Positions 9,248-19,038 are shown, counted from the stretch's first letter. The stretch is 64,000 nucleotides of DNA from Pedobacter roseus (GCF_014395225.1 NZ_CP060723.1:4960001-5024000); one strand, 5' to 3'. Numbers and translations: made by a program. The notes: generated by a model from the letters alone, not told the origin.

Positions 9248-10639
9248 TTAAAAAGCATTCTCTTCACCTTTAACCATATTAATTACGGTCATAAAGATAA
9301 TCTTCACATCCAGCATGGCACTCCAATTCTCTAAATACCAGATATCGTGTTCCACTCGTTTTACCATTTTGTAATCTTCCTTAGTTTCGCCACGGTAGCC
9401 GTTTACCTGTGCCCAACCTGTAATTCCTGGTTTTAAAAAGTGACGAACCATAAATTGGTCTACGATACCCTTGTACTGTTCGGTATGGCTTAACATATGC
9501 GGACGGGGGCCTACCACACTCATATGCCCCATAAATACATTAAAAAACTGTGGCAGTTCATCTAAGCTAGATTTTCTTAAAAACTTTCCAATAGGCGTAA
9601 TCCGATCATCGTTTTTACTCGCCTGTTTTTTATCGCTATCGGCATTCATGCGCATGCTTCTAAATTTAAAACACCAGAAAGGTTCATCATCTCTCCCACT
9701 TCGCAGCTGTTTAAATAACACAGGGCCTTTACTTTGCATTTTAATTAACAAGGCAATAATTGGATACAACCAGCTTAGCACGAAAAGAATCACCAAACCA
9801 CTAAACACTACATCAATTGCCCGTTTTTTAAAGCGGTTGTGTATTTTCTCTAGTGGCTCAGAACGTAAAGAAATCACGGGGAACTCGTTCCCCAAATAAC
9901 TTACCGTATAGGGCGATAATAAGGCACCGCTAATATCAGGAATAAACTTTAAGCGTACACATTGGCGCTCAGCCTCTTCAGTCAATAGACTCATATCTGC
10001 CATCCGTTCCGGTGCAATGGTAACATAAATATCTTTAATGCCTTTATCAACCGCCATTTTAAACTGCCGCCCAACCATATCAGAAATCTGACCGTTACGG
10101 TCTAAATAATCCTCCGGCATATCATTAATAAAACCATGAAATTCAATATAGCGCTGCTTTTCGAAATAGCTCGCCAATTGCAAACCCGTAGCATTATTAC
10201 CCATAATCGCTACAGACTTAACACCTCGTAGATGGTTAAATAATAAAAACTGAAAAGAGGTACCAATAAAGCGGTTCACCAAAAACAAAATGGCTAACAT
10301 GCCATAAAAAATCACTAAAAAAGATCTGGAGAAATCATTTTGTTTAGAGAAGAAAAGGTAGATAGAAAATAAAACCGCGTGTAAAACGACACTTTTCCAG
10401 GTTCCGCGATAGATGCGCTCAATCCTACGCGATCCATATTCACTATACAAACCAAAACTTGTAGTGCTCACAATCCAGATCAGATTACAAACCACAATAT
10501 AATGCCATTGCAATTCAGAACTTACCGCTTTCCCCATATAAGCGGTAAATTCGTAGGCAAAAAAGTACACAATATTGACCATAATCAGGTCAGTAATCGG
10601 TAAAATATATTTGAGTATAAATAAGTAACGTGTTTGCAT
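9248..10639 (-). CDS. undecaprenyl-phosphate sugar phosphotransferase (WcaJ-like)
   Basis: Polyprenyl glycosylphosphotransferase that starts a repeat unit by placing a sugar-1-phosphate on undecaprenyl phosphate in the inner membrane. The N-terminal half has about four membrane segments and a CoA-binding-like domain (SVAIMGNNATGLQLASYF). The C-terminal catalytic domain has KRAIDVVFSGLVILFVLSW, LFKQLRSGRDDEPFWCFKFR, RKSSLDELPQFFNVFMG, VGPRPHM and KPGITGWAQVNGYRGET. The ATG at 10639 (MQTRYLFILKYILP) fits the family; a start at 10717 would add 26 residues. The sugar transferred is not known. Confidence 0.92.
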   Translation of the reverse strand: MQTRYLFILKYILPITDLIMVNIVYFFAYEFTAYMGKAVSSELQWHYIVVCNLIWIVSTTSFGLYSEYGSRRIERIYRGTWKSVVLHAVLFSIYLFFSKQNDFSRSFLVIFYGMLAILFLVNRFIGTSFQFLLFNHLRGVKSVAIMGNNATGLQLASYFEKQRYIEFHGFINDMPEDYLDRNGQISDMVGRQFKMAVDKGIKDIYVTIAPERMADMSLLTEEAERQCVRLKFIPDISGALLSPYTVSYLGNEFPVISLRSEPLEKIHNRFKKRAIDVVFSGLVILFVLSWLYPIIALLIKMQSKGPVLFKQLRSGRDDEPFWCFKFRSMRMNADSDKKQASKNDDRITPIGKFLRKSSLDELPQFFNVFMGHMSVVGPRPHMLSHTEQYKGIVDQFMVRHFLKPGITGWAQVNGYRGETKEDYKMVKRVEHDIWYLENWSAMLDVKIIFMTVINMVKGEENAF

Positions 10640-10862
10640 AGGCTTAAAGGGAAAACTAAAACATTTATCTATTGCTTTTGTTTTAAATGAATCATAATGA
10701 ACAAAATTGATGCCCAAAATCTAAATTCAAAGTTAAATAATCATTACCAAAATAAAAATCAGTAATAATCACGCAATATAAGATTTACATAAAGCTAAAG
10801 AAAGAGGAGTATTTATGCTTCTAGTAATAGTCGATAAATTCATCCCATAGGTAGATACAAAA

Positions 10863-10887
10863 AAAGTTTACAATTTCTGTAAACTTT
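10863..10887 (-). terminator. terminator after the mannose-1-phosphate guanylyltransferase gene
   Basis: Perfect 10-bp stem AAAGTTTACA / TGTAAACTTT with a 5-nt loop. On the minus strand it runs into a T tract. It lies 25 bp past the stop at 10912 and separates the downstream transferase, nucleotidyltransferase and wzi genes. Confidence 0.8.
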
Positions 10888-10911
10888 GCAAACGATCTTT
10901 AATTTCTGTAA

Positions 10912-12015
10912 TTATGAATACTGCATTCCATGTTGAATCACCATATCCTTAGCAACCTGTTTAATCTCTTGTTCATCGGATTTGGGATAAATCAACAATA
11001 TTTCGCCATCATCAACCACAATATAGTTATCTAAGCCCCTAATTACGGCAGCTTTGTCATTCGGCAAATGAATAATACAGTTCGAAGTATCTTTTAAATG
11101 AATCTTTTCCAAATTGACCATATTATTATCAGCATCTTTTTCCCCTATAGCATGTAATGATGCCCATGTGCCCAAATCCGACCAGCCAATGTCGGCAGGA
11201 ATGGTATAAACATTATCTGCTTTTTCCAGGATCGCATAATCAATCGAAATATTAGGACTTGATGGATAATTTTCAACAATGAATTTGACCTCGTTTGGTG
11301 TATTATAAAAAGATAAACCGCTTTCAAACATTGTAGCAATTTCAGGAGCATGTTGCTCAAAGGCTTTCTTTAATGAACTTGCCGACCAGATAAAAATCCC
11401 GGCATTCCAAACATAATCCCCACTTAGTAAATATTCCTCTGCCTTAGCTAAAACGGGCTTTTCCATAAAGGCATTTACCTTTTTAATTTCACTCGGCACC
11501 CCTTGATTCTCGATACTCGAATCTTGATATTGGATGTAACCATAACCAGTATCAGGTCTGGTTGGGCTAATCCCTAATGTTAACAAGGCATCATTCTTCG
11601 AACTAAAACCCAGCGCTTGTGCGATCTTATTCAAAAATACATCTTCCTTTAAAATTAAATGATCTGAAGGGGCTACTACAATATTGGCATCCGGATTTAG
11701 CTTACTAATCTTGTATGTTGCATAAGCTATGCAAGGTGCGGTGTTATTTCTACTAGGTTCTAAAAGGATGTTTTCCTTTAAAACTTCAGGTAATTGCGCT
11801 GCAACCAAATCTGCATAAGTTTCGTTGGTTAGAATAAATATTTGATCATTAGGACAGATAGTTAGAAAGCGCTCGTAAGTTAGCTGCAATAAAGATTTGC
11901 CTATTCCTAAGATATCTATAAATTGCTTAGGAAAATGATTGCGGCTTTTTGGCCAAAAGCGAGAACCAACTCCTCCAGCCATAATTAGGATAAATGTATT
12001 TGTTTTTATAGTCAT
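10912..12015 (-). CDS. manC: mannose-1-phosphate guanylyltransferase
   Basis: Makes GDP-mannose from GTP and mannose-1-phosphate. The 367 residues start with IMAGGVGSRFWPKSRNHFPKQF (nucleotide-binding signature; the Lys of FPKQF is part of the motif) and carry VVAPSDHLI and FMEKP, both usual in the family, with GDYVWNAGIFIWSASS near 205. It lacks the C-terminal isomerase domain of bifunctional forms. GDP-mannose is the substrate of the gmd/fcl pair in the same locus, so this gene closes the route to GDP-fucose. Confidence 0.93.
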   Translation of the reverse strand: MTIKTNTFILIMAGGVGSRFWPKSRNHFPKQFIDILGIGKSLLQLTYERFLTICPNDQIFILTNETYADLVAAQLPEVLKENILLEPSRNNTAPCIAYATYKISKLNPDANIVVAPSDHLILKEDVFLNKIAQALGFSSKNDALLTLGISPTRPDTGYGYIQYQDSSIENQGVPSEIKKVNAFMEKPVLAKAEEYLLSGDYVWNAGIFIWSASSLKKAFEQHAPEIATMFESGLSFYNTPNEVKFIVENYPSSPNISIDYAILEKADNVYTIPADIGWSDLGTWASLHAIGEKDADNNMVNLEKIHLKDTSNCIIHLPNDKAAVIRGLDNYIVVDDGEILLIYPKSDEQEIKQVAKDMVIQHGMQYS

Positions 12016-12050
12016 TTATTAACGGTTATAATGTATAAAGTCTTTATGTT

Positions 12051-12166
12051 CTATTTTTTCAAAGTTTCTTTTGGAAGAGATTTAAAATACTCGTAAGTAA
12101 TTCTTAAGCCTTCGGCCCTATTTATTTTTGGCTTCAAATTTAATATGTTTCTTGCTAAATAGAGCT
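12051..12166 (-). pseudogene. C-terminal remnant of an NAD-dependent sugar epimerase/decarboxylase
   Basis: On the minus strand, directly after the stop of the glycosyltransferase at 12167, a frame reads about 38 codons with LARNILNLKPKINRAEGL then RITYEYFKSLPKETLKK and a stop at 12051-12053. This is the tail pattern of extended SDR enzymes such as UDP-glucuronate decarboxylases (x-LGWxPKxxLEEGLxxTIEYF). No Rossmann part is present. It looks like what remains of a gene whose 5' part was replaced by the glycosyltransferase gene. Confidence 0.7.
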
Positions 12167-13057
12167 TTATGCTTTAAACCAACTCCTAGGTATAACATTT
12201 TTCATAAGTTTAAAAAAAAAGGCTTCTATTCCGTAAACTACGTAGTATAGTTTTTCCAAATTCCTTTTTGCTTTAACTCCAGGCATCATACCCATTAGTA
12301 ATGAAAAAAAATGTTCGATTTTCCCAGAACTAAATTTTTTTGCATTGATTACAAATGTACTTCCAGATGTGAGCTCGCTATGCTGCTCTTTAAATATTAA
12401 CCAATCTGCATCATAAGATGCGCTTGAAGAAATTGCCACGGTTTTACTTAACAAATGTATAGCTAATACATTTTTTGCAATCAATATCCGTTTACCAATT
12501 TGATGGAGGCGGTGAGACATCACCACATCATTAAAATAACCACTTAGATATTCAGGTACCCTTCCAATAGATATTAGATCTTCCTTACTGAAAAAATTGC
12601 AGTTTAAAGTCATTAATGGTACAAAGCGATTTTTAAATAAAAAATACTCGTTCTGAAGATAATAATCGCCTTTTGTGAGATAAGGAATTACACATCCAAC
12701 ATTACCGTTAGTTAAATAAGCGGTTAGAAGATCTGTTGGTAATGATTCGGGTACTATGATATCATTTGCAGAGAGAATAATATATTTTATATCTTCCTGA
12801 TTGACAAAAAAATCTATTCCATTATTATATCCTTCAGCAAATTTCAATTTCCTGTCACTTGCTAAATATATCATCCCATTTTCAAATGCAGTATTCTTTA
12901 AAAATTCATCTTCAAAACCGCTGCCGTCTACAATTATTACTGTACAAACTTTACTACCTTTATAAGACAGGGCCGATAATAATGTCTGATAAATTAAACT
13001 TTTATTTCTAGTTGGGTTGTAATAATTCACAACTACTCCAATTTCAATTTTACTCAT
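12167..13057 (-). CDS. glycosyltransferase family 2 protein
   Basis: Likely inverting GT-A glycosyltransferase of the capsule locus. From MSKIEIGVVVNYYNPTRN (ATG 13057) it has 296 residues; in-frame ATGs at 13117 and 13111 are alternatives. The N-terminus has VVVNYYNP and IIVDGSG. LSANDII takes the place of the usual DDD/DxD motif. The central YLSGYFNDVVMSHRLHQIGKR resembles the acceptor and base region of rhamnosyl/GT2 enzymes. The acceptor and donor are unknown. It overlaps no neighbour and is followed by a gene fragment. Confidence 0.75.
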   Translation of the reverse strand: MSKIEIGVVVNYYNPTRNKSLIYQTLLSALSYKGSKVCTVIIVDGSGFEDEFLKNTAFENGMIYLASDRKLKFAEGYNNGIDFFVNQEDIKYIILSANDIIVPESLPTDLLTAYLTNGNVGCVIPYLTKGDYYLQNEYFLFKNRFVPLMTLNCNFFSKEDLISIGRVPEYLSGYFNDVVMSHRLHQIGKRILIAKNVLAIHLLSKTVAISSSASYDADWLIFKEQHSELTSGSTFVINAKKFSSGKIEHFFSLLMGMMPGVKAKRNLEKLYYVVYGIEAFFFKLMKNVIPRSWFKA

Positions 13058-13117
13058 ATTATTTAAATAATTTCTTAATTCATGTTCTAACTTCACCTCC
13101 CTATCTGCCATACACAT

Positions 13118-13771
13118 ATATTTTTTTGCTCACAAAATAACAGCAGTACTTGCCCCTCAATTTAATATTAAAAAGTCATCAGCAGTAGTAGTAGCAAAGC
13201 GCTCTGCCCCAAAGTTTGCAAATTAATATTCAGAATATTGTGTGTTTGAATCATGGGTTCTCTAAATTCGACCATTGAATTTATTTGATTTTAGCGTTAC
13301 CGAAATTAGAATAACAAATAGCTCCATAAATACTTCCACAAAATGACAATAAAGTGGCTCTGCGATAAACGCTAACAATATAATGTTATTTCTAGTAATA
13401 TTTTAATTCATAAGTTAGGATTAAAAACGAAATCAAGACCTTTTTCTCACTAAAACATTTAATGACGTCAAATCTCAAAATTAGCTTTTTTATTGGAAAC
13501 AAACATTATTTAGGTTATCCCTTTCTAGTATTCCATCTGTTTTAATTAAAGTTAAAACTAATGTTCGGTCATCTGTTACAATTAGAGGAGATCATTTCTC
13601 TGGTTACCTACATCGATTTTTGATTCTACAACTAGTATTTTAACAATTTTAGATTGTTAATAAGTTAATACAATAATAAATTGTTGGGAAAATATTTTGT
13701 CCGTTTCATTAAAAACTAAAGCTACACCTTAAGCCATAATGAATGGTAGTAATTAATTTTGTCATTGCTAT
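13118..13771. other. 654-bp gap inside the capsule locus, no gene seen
   Basis: Very AT-rich. Short frames only: for example a 27-codon plus-strand frame from the ATG at about 13463 that ends at about 13545. No recognizable domain in either strand. A gap this long in an otherwise tightly packed operon suggests a decayed gene or a recombination scar. Confidence 0.4.
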
Positions 13772-14554
13772 CTATAACTCACTTTTTTTATTAGCTTTAA
13801 CTATATTTATAAATTTAAAACTGTCAATAAAATATCTTTTAAAAAGCCTTTTAGGTTCCATCAAAAACCGATAAAACCACTCTAATCCTAGTTTCTGAAA
13901 AATCATTGGAGCTCTCTTTTTGATTTTAGCTTCAAATTCAAGACTCGCACCGATTAAAGCAAGTATAGGAATATTCTCGTATCCGCTTGCTTTTAATTCA
14001 TCAAAAATGCCTAAAGCGATTTTATCTTGTTTAGGAAAACTAATTCCAATAAAAACAAATTTAATGTCATGTTTAATGATAAGATCGACGCTTAGATCTG
14101 CTATTTTTTTAAACCCATTATTGTCTTCCGCATCTATGTAAGGTAAGGTCAAGATATGGCATCCAGGAAAATCTTTTTCATAAAATTTCGAAACGTTATC
14201 TCCGGAAGTTATGAACAAAGATGGTATTTGATTTCTTTTAACGAGTGAATAAAGGTGGCTAAAAAGATCACTTCCTGCTAAACGATTAGTTATATTACCT
14301 TTTGATAATTTGGATGCCCAAATTATTGGTTGTCCATCTGGTAGAATAAAAGCGGATTGTTTAAGGCGCTCTCTTAATTCATGATACTTAGCAATGTCAA
14401 GTTTGACAATATAATCAACATTTGGGGTGAAAATTATTGGCAATAGATGGATCTCATTACTATTGTGATATTCAAAAATACTTAATGCAACTTGCTTAAT
14501 ATCTTTAGAAACTATAAAATTGTAACCTAAGAACTTTTCTTTCGTAATCATCAT
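13772..14554 (-). CDS. WecG/TagA/CpsF family glycosyltransferase
   Basis: Glycosyltransferase of the family that adds the second sugar (ManNAc or ManNAcA in WecG/TagA) to a polyprenyl-linked acceptor at the inner membrane. The stretch IIFTPNVDYIVKL, ILPDGQPIIWASK, RLAGSDLFSHL and KFVFIGISFPKQDKIAL are the family signature. About 260 residues from MMITKEKFLGYNF. The ATG at 14554 begins just after the stop of the acetyltransferase gene, whereas longer starts would overlap that gene heavily. Confidence 0.88.
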   Translation of the reverse strand: MMITKEKFLGYNFIVSKDIKQVALSIFEYHNSNEIHLLPIIFTPNVDYIVKLDIAKYHELRERLKQSAFILPDGQPIIWASKLSKGNITNRLAGSDLFSHLYSLVKRNQIPSLFITSGDNVSKFYEKDFPGCHILTLPYIDAEDNNGFKKIADLSVDLIIKHDIKFVFIGISFPKQDKIALGIFDELKASGYENIPILALIGASLEFEAKIKKRAPMIFQKLGLEWFYRFLMEPKRLFKRYFIDSFKFINIVKANKKSEL

Positions 14555-14564
14555 AAAATAACCA

Positions 14565-15110
14565 CTAAAGTGCATACCAGTAAGAATAGTCAATCGAATA
14601 TTCCAAGGTGGTATTTCTTTTACGAAGAAATTTTGCCGGATTGCCACCAACTACCTCCATTTCACCAACTGATTTCGTTACAACTGATCCAGGTAATATT
14701 ACAGCCCCATCTCCTATTACAACGCCAGGCATTATCAGAACATTTGCGAAAATACATGCATTATCCTTTATTATAACAGGCTTACCTTGCGTGCAAAAAT
14801 CTGGAGAATCTATTGCATGCCCTAATGTGTATATTTTTGTATTATGAGAAATTGAAACATTATTACCAATGGTTATATTTCTTCTATTATCCAGATAACA
14901 CCCAAAATTTATGACAGAATTATTTCCCAAAGACAAATTTCCAATATGAAAAAATTTAACTCCTCTATGAATACAGGATTTATGCCCAATCTTAATACCT
15001 ACACATTGTAAAAGAATTTTTTTTAGGGTAAAAAATGGTAAAAGTGAATACACGGTATTCAAAATTTGAACAAGTAAAAATTTTCCTTGAAGAAGAATAG
15101 CGTTTTTCAT
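14565..15110 (-). CDS. hexapeptide-repeat acyltransferase (WcaF/LbH type)
   Basis: Left-handed beta-helix O-acetyltransferase. Isoleucine-rich hexapeptide repeats run from about residue 35 to 165: IGHKSCIHRGVKF, NNSVINFGCYLD, IGNNVSISHNTKIY, then VLIMPGVVIGDGAVILPGSV and VGGNPAKFL, which is the usual end of this family. Likely acetylates a sugar of the repeat unit using acetyl-CoA. Its start overlaps the end of the upstream glycosyltransferase by 4 bp (ATGA), so the two are translationally coupled. Confidence 0.88.
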   Translation of the reverse strand: MKNAILLQGKFLLVQILNTVYSLLPFFTLKKILLQCVGIKIGHKSCIHRGVKFFHIGNLSLGNNSVINFGCYLDNRRNITIGNNVSISHNTKIYTLGHAIDSPDFCTQGKPVIIKDNACIFANVLIMPGVVIGDGAVILPGSVVTKSVGEMEVVGGNPAKFLRKRNTTLEYSIDYSYWYAL

Positions 15111-16228
15111 TTATTTTTAATTGAAATCAAATTTGCGATCATATTGTTTTTAACATTATTGCTAGAAAATACTTCCGCAGTTTCCAAAGCATTTTTCTTC
15201 ATATCCAAAACCTCCTCAGTACTTAAATTAAAAAAATTCTTAAGCACGCCTGAAAGACTTAAGTGATCACCACATTTGAAAGTAAAGCCATTAACACCGT
15301 CCTTAACATAGTCAGACATTCCACCCTGATCGGATGCAATTACTGGAACACCGCAGGCCATAGATTCGAGTCCCACCAAACCTAAGCTCTCCCTCATTTT
15401 AGTTGGAAATACAAAAACATCAAACTTATTAATTATTTCCGGAAGTTGTATTTGTGATTTAAAACCCAAATATTCAACATGATCTGACAATTTTAATATA
15501 TCCACTAACTTTAAAAATCTATCAACATCAGTGCCTTTCCCAACAAAAGTTGCTTTCAATGATTTAAATTCATCAAAAGCGACAAGTATAGCTATTGCGT
15601 TTAATAGAACATCCCATCCTTTATCAGGATCAATCCGGGAGATAAATCCAATATTTTTCTCCTGAACATTTACAAATCGCTTAGTCTCCAGAACTTTAAA
15701 CACTGATAAGTCGATCCCTCCTGACGGTGATATGAATATCTTCTTGGGATTTAAATTATATAACTTCGCAATTAAATTACCATAATACAAACTTGGAACA
15801 ACGATCTGATCTGCTTTTCTAATAAAAGGAAGGGATAAGCTAAGCAGAATACCATCAATTTTGTGAGTTATAACCATGTCTTCTCCATGGGGATTGATAA
15901 TGATTCGTATTTTGGAGAATAGCCTTTTTAATAGAACAGGATAAAGCGGCAAAATACTATGCGACACATTATGAACATAAATAATATCATAATTAAAAAA
16001 TAACGATTTAAATAATATGCTAGTATAGAATTTAAAATATCTATTCAATTTTGACAAAAAAGATGTTCCACGACCTCTAATAAAAGAAGTAGATACGATT
16101 TTAATTTGTGGAGACCCAATGATCGAATTACAAAAATTCTTTACAAATACACCGTAATAAGCATCCTCACTTGATGGATACATATTAGATACGATATATA
16201 ATTTGAGCTTTTTGAGATGTGTACTCAT
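15107..16228 (-). CDS. glycosyltransferase family 4 protein
   Basis: GT-B retaining glycosyltransferase, 373 residues. The N-terminal domain starts KLYIVSNMYPSSEDAYYGVFV. The C-terminal domain has GFISRIDPDKGWDVLLNAI (about 197-215), and the donor-binding segment PTKMRESLGLVGLESMACG followed by VPVIASDQGGMSDYV. The E-x7-E pattern is present. It overlaps both neighbours by a few bases, so it belongs to the same operon. Donor and linkage are not predictable. Confidence 0.88.
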   Translation of the reverse strand: MSTHLKKLKLYIVSNMYPSSEDAYYGVFVKNFCNSIIGSPQIKIVSTSFIRGRGTSFLSKLNRYFKFYTSILFKSLFFNYDIIYVHNVSHSILPLYPVLLKRLFSKIRIIINPHGEDMVITHKIDGILLSLSLPFIRKADQIVVPSLYYGNLIAKLYNLNPKKIFISPSGGIDLSVFKVLETKRFVNVQEKNIGFISRIDPDKGWDVLLNAIAILVAFDEFKSLKATFVGKGTDVDRFLKLVDILKLSDHVEYLGFKSQIQLPEIINKFDVFVFPTKMRESLGLVGLESMACGVPVIASDQGGMSDYVKDGVNGFTFKCGDHLSLSGVLKNFFNLSTEEVLDMKKNALETAEVFSSNNVKNNMIANLISIKNK

Positions 16229-17307
16229 TACGATTTTTTTTCAAGCTGAACATTTGAACCATAATTCCTACGTAATTTAACAAAAGGCTTTTCAATATAA
16301 TTAAATGAGAAATAAGAGAAAAGAATGGTCATTACAATAACGATAAAGTACCATCCTACAGTAACTTCCGGGTATAAGCTTTTGCCTAAAAACATAGAAA
16401 ACCAGTGAAAAAGATAAATAGAGTAGCTTAATTTGCCAATCTCAACGATCAATTTATTTTCAAAAAAGAACCGTAATAATTTCCATTCAGTAAATACAAT
16501 ATTTGGTATAATAACAAATAATGCAAAACCTTGTAAACTGTAACGATAAGTTTGCCGAAAAATTGGATCCCGATATATTAATGTAAAAAAAAGAGTCAAT
16601 ATTGCAAAAGCAAATAAACTCTTATTGCTCAATATTTTGAAAATTTTAACGTTATAACCACTATATAGTGCAAATGCCAAAAGACAACCATACATTATAG
16701 AGTCTACCCTAGTATGCGTTAGACTATAATTATATAACTCAAGTTCGGGACTATCTCCAAACACTTTTGAATAATAGATTCTAAAAAGCAAACATGCGAG
16801 AATTATACTAAATGACGTGAAATAAAACCAACTCGCTTTTTTATAAGTTACAACAAAAATAACAGGAAAAAAAAGGTAGAAATGTTCTTCTATCGCTAGG
16901 GACCATAGTATTTTAAATATCCCATGCCATTGATCTACATGAGAAGGAGCCCAAAATACCCAAGCATAATTTACATAGTAAAAAAGAGCCGCTGAAAATT
17001 CCGAGAGTATTAATGGACGTTGGATTACTACAAAGAACAAAACAATAAAAAGCAAAAATAAAATTAATGCGGGGTAGAGTCTAAAGAATCTTCGAAGATA
17101 AAATGCTCTGAAATTGAAATGTAGATTTTTTCGAAGCTCAACTAGCGAAAGCTTTGTTATTAGAAATCCGCTTATAAAAAAAAAGATGGTTACTCCTAGT
17201 CCTCCAGGGATAACATTTCCAAACCCTATATGAGATAGAAATACTAACAGTATAGAATATCCTCTGATTCCATCTAAGGAAGGAATATTTTTGTTGTCTA
17301 ATGTCAT
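16228..17307 (-). CDS. acyltransferase 3 family membrane protein
   Basis: Integral membrane acyltransferase (OafA/NodX/WecH-like) that would put acetyl or another acyl group on the polysaccharide. 359 residues with about ten hydrophobic segments. The N-terminal signature is IPSLDGIRGYSILLVFLSHIG, and the histidine in LSH is the usual catalytic candidate. LRRFFRLYPALILFLL and LWSLAIEEHFYLFFPVIF are also family motifs. The start overlaps the next gene by one base. Confidence 0.9.
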   Translation of the reverse strand: MTLDNKNIPSLDGIRGYSILLVFLSHIGFGNVIPGGLGVTIFFFISGFLITKLSLVELRKNLHFNFRAFYLRRFFRLYPALILFLLFIVLFFVVIQRPLILSEFSAALFYYVNYAWVFWAPSHVDQWHGIFKILWSLAIEEHFYLFFPVIFVVTYKKASWFYFTSFSIILACLLFRIYYSKVFGDSPELELYNYSLTHTRVDSIMYGCLLAFALYSGYNVKIFKILSNKSLFAFAILTLFFTLIYRDPIFRQTYRYSLQGFALFVIIPNIVFTEWKLLRFFFENKLIVEIGKLSYSIYLFHWFSMFLGKSLYPEVTVGWYFIVIVMTILFSYFSFNYIEKPFVKLRRNYGSNVQLEKKS

Positions 17308-17335
17308 TTTATTATTTGTTACTAAAGTAATTGAA

Positions 17336-18580
17336 TCATGATGAAGATGTGAATTTTATCGAGATTTGCTCTTCATGGGCAATCATATACAGAACCGTTA
17401 TATTTAGATACAAAGCATTTAAAGCACTGCTAAAGAAGTGTCCGGCAAGAAAGGCAATTAAAAAAAAAGAAAAGCAAAAAAAAAGTCTGAATGTCTTGCG
17501 TTTTAATTTTCCAAAAAGTGTTTTAAAATATAAAACAAAAAACAAGACAAAACCTACGGCGCCAAAAAACAAAAAAAGATCAAAAAAATCCATCTCAATA
17601 TAAAATTTGAATTGATCCGTACCTCCGAATAGAAAATTGAAAAAATTCCAATACTCTAGATTCTCTATAAATCTAGTAATTACAAACAAACTCCTACCAG
17701 AAGTTAAGGTTTGTAATAGACCATTTTTCTCGTATTGATAAATAAAGAAATCATATAGGTAGCTATACTTATCCCTTAAAAGAAATGGGATAAGAGTAAT
17801 AGTACCAACAATTATAATTATAGTTGAAACAACCTTTTGCCAATAATTTGCTTTAAATAGAATATGATACGCTAATAACAAAAATAGAAACAAATACGTT
17901 GCTTTTGCACCCATTAGTAATGAAGCAACTATACAAAGTACTAACAACCAAAAATCTTTCTTTTGTGTTATATAATTGAAATAAAACAAAGATAGACCAG
18001 TCATATAAAAAAGTGTTGCTTCATTAATGGAAGGGATTAACCCGTTATACCCATATCTATAATCTTGATTATAATATGATTTAAATAAATTTATATTTAA
18101 GAGTAATCCAACAAGAATCAAACAAGAATTGACAAAGTATATTTTTTTTAAAATTTTATAGATTCTATCTATCGCTTCAGTGTTATTAACTATATCTTTA
18201 ATTGCATAAAAGATTATAAAAACAAAAATATATTTATTAAATGAGGTTAAATGATGGCTTAAACTATAATTCGAATCATAATAGTTCAAAAGAAATAAGA
18301 GATTACCAATGATAAAAGAGCAAAAAAGCCCCCCTATGAGCATAAGTCCCTGTTTTCTTTTCTTATCGTAAAATCTCACAATAAGGTAGAGGAAAACAAC
18401 TTCAAATACTAACCGAAAAAAAATAGAAACACTTAAAGAATCTCTAAAAATTTCGCCTTCAGCATTGATTATTGAAGACCTTACTTGAAAATATTTATTT
18501 AAAGCATCAGACATGTAAAATAATATCAGTGCTGAGGATATTAGGAATCCTAAATTCTTACCATCCCTAGTTATAATCAT
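17336..18580 (-). CDS. O-antigen/capsule polymerase-like membrane protein (Wzy candidate)
   Basis: 414 residues with about eleven hydrophobic segments and a larger loop around residues 255-320, which includes TSGRSLFVITRFIENLEYWNFFNFLFGG. This resembles the periplasmic loop of Wzy/O-antigen ligase proteins. It is the only polymerase candidate in the locus besides the flippase and would join repeat units on the periplasmic side. Sequence conservation in Wzy is low, so the call rests on topology and location. Its start overlaps by 14 bp a 101-codon frame that resembles its own N-terminus. Confidence 0.7.
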   Translation of the reverse strand: MIITRDGKNLGFLISSALILFYMSDALNKYFQVRSSIINAEGEIFRDSLSVSIFFRLVFEVVFLYLIVRFYDKKRKQGLMLIGGLFCSFIIGNLLFLLNYYDSNYSLSHHLTSFNKYIFVFIIFYAIKDIVNNTEAIDRIYKILKKIYFVNSCLILVGLLLNINLFKSYYNQDYRYGYNGLIPSINEATLFYMTGLSLFYFNYITQKKDFWLLVLCIVASLLMGAKATYLFLFLLLAYHILFKANYWQKVVSTIIIIVGTITLIPFLLRDKYSYLYDFFIYQYEKNGLLQTLTSGRSLFVITRFIENLEYWNFFNFLFGGTDQFKFYIEMDFFDLFLFFGAVGFVLFFVLYFKTLFGKLKRKTFRLFFCFSFFLIAFLAGHFFSSALNALYLNITVLYMIAHEEQISIKFTSSS

Positions 18581-18872
18581 TTAACAAACTTATTATTAAT
18601 AGATAAAATATTGAAGTTGTCAAAATACTCGTTAAAAAAAACCTGTCGAATGATGTTTCTATTGTTAACAACCGCTTATTGTTAATAATATCTTTTATGG
18701 TGAAATTCTCAGGATCAATAACTTCTGCTTTTGTTTGATAGTATTTATTCAGTGAATCAGATATAAACAAAAAGTATATTGCGGGTGACACAAAATATTT
18801 CAACAATCTTTGTCTCCTGTATTCAGTATATTTATAAACGCTTATTTCATCCATAGTAGTAAAATTTAGCAA
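18567..18872 (-). pseudogene. truncated paralogue of the polymerase N-terminus
   Basis: 101 codons. The segment FLFISDSLNKYYQTKAEVID matches ILFYMSDALNKYFQVRSSII near the start of the polymerase that follows, in the same order and with similar flanking hydrophobic stretches. It ends LLNDYN, with its stop inside the first codons of the next gene (AATGATTATAACTAG holds both). I read it as a fragment left by a duplication or by recombination between two wzy genes. It could still make a two-helix membrane peptide. Confidence 0.6.
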
Positions 18873-19038
18873 TTCTTAGTCTAAAGTATTTTAAATATAA
18901 GTTTCAATGCAATGAAATCATCTCATGCTACTTTTGATGTATTAACTATATCATATTATTTCATCACTCAGAACAAAATACTTTATTAATTCTTACCATT
19001 GTTCACTAACTTAATAAAACGATATTCAAACTAAATAT

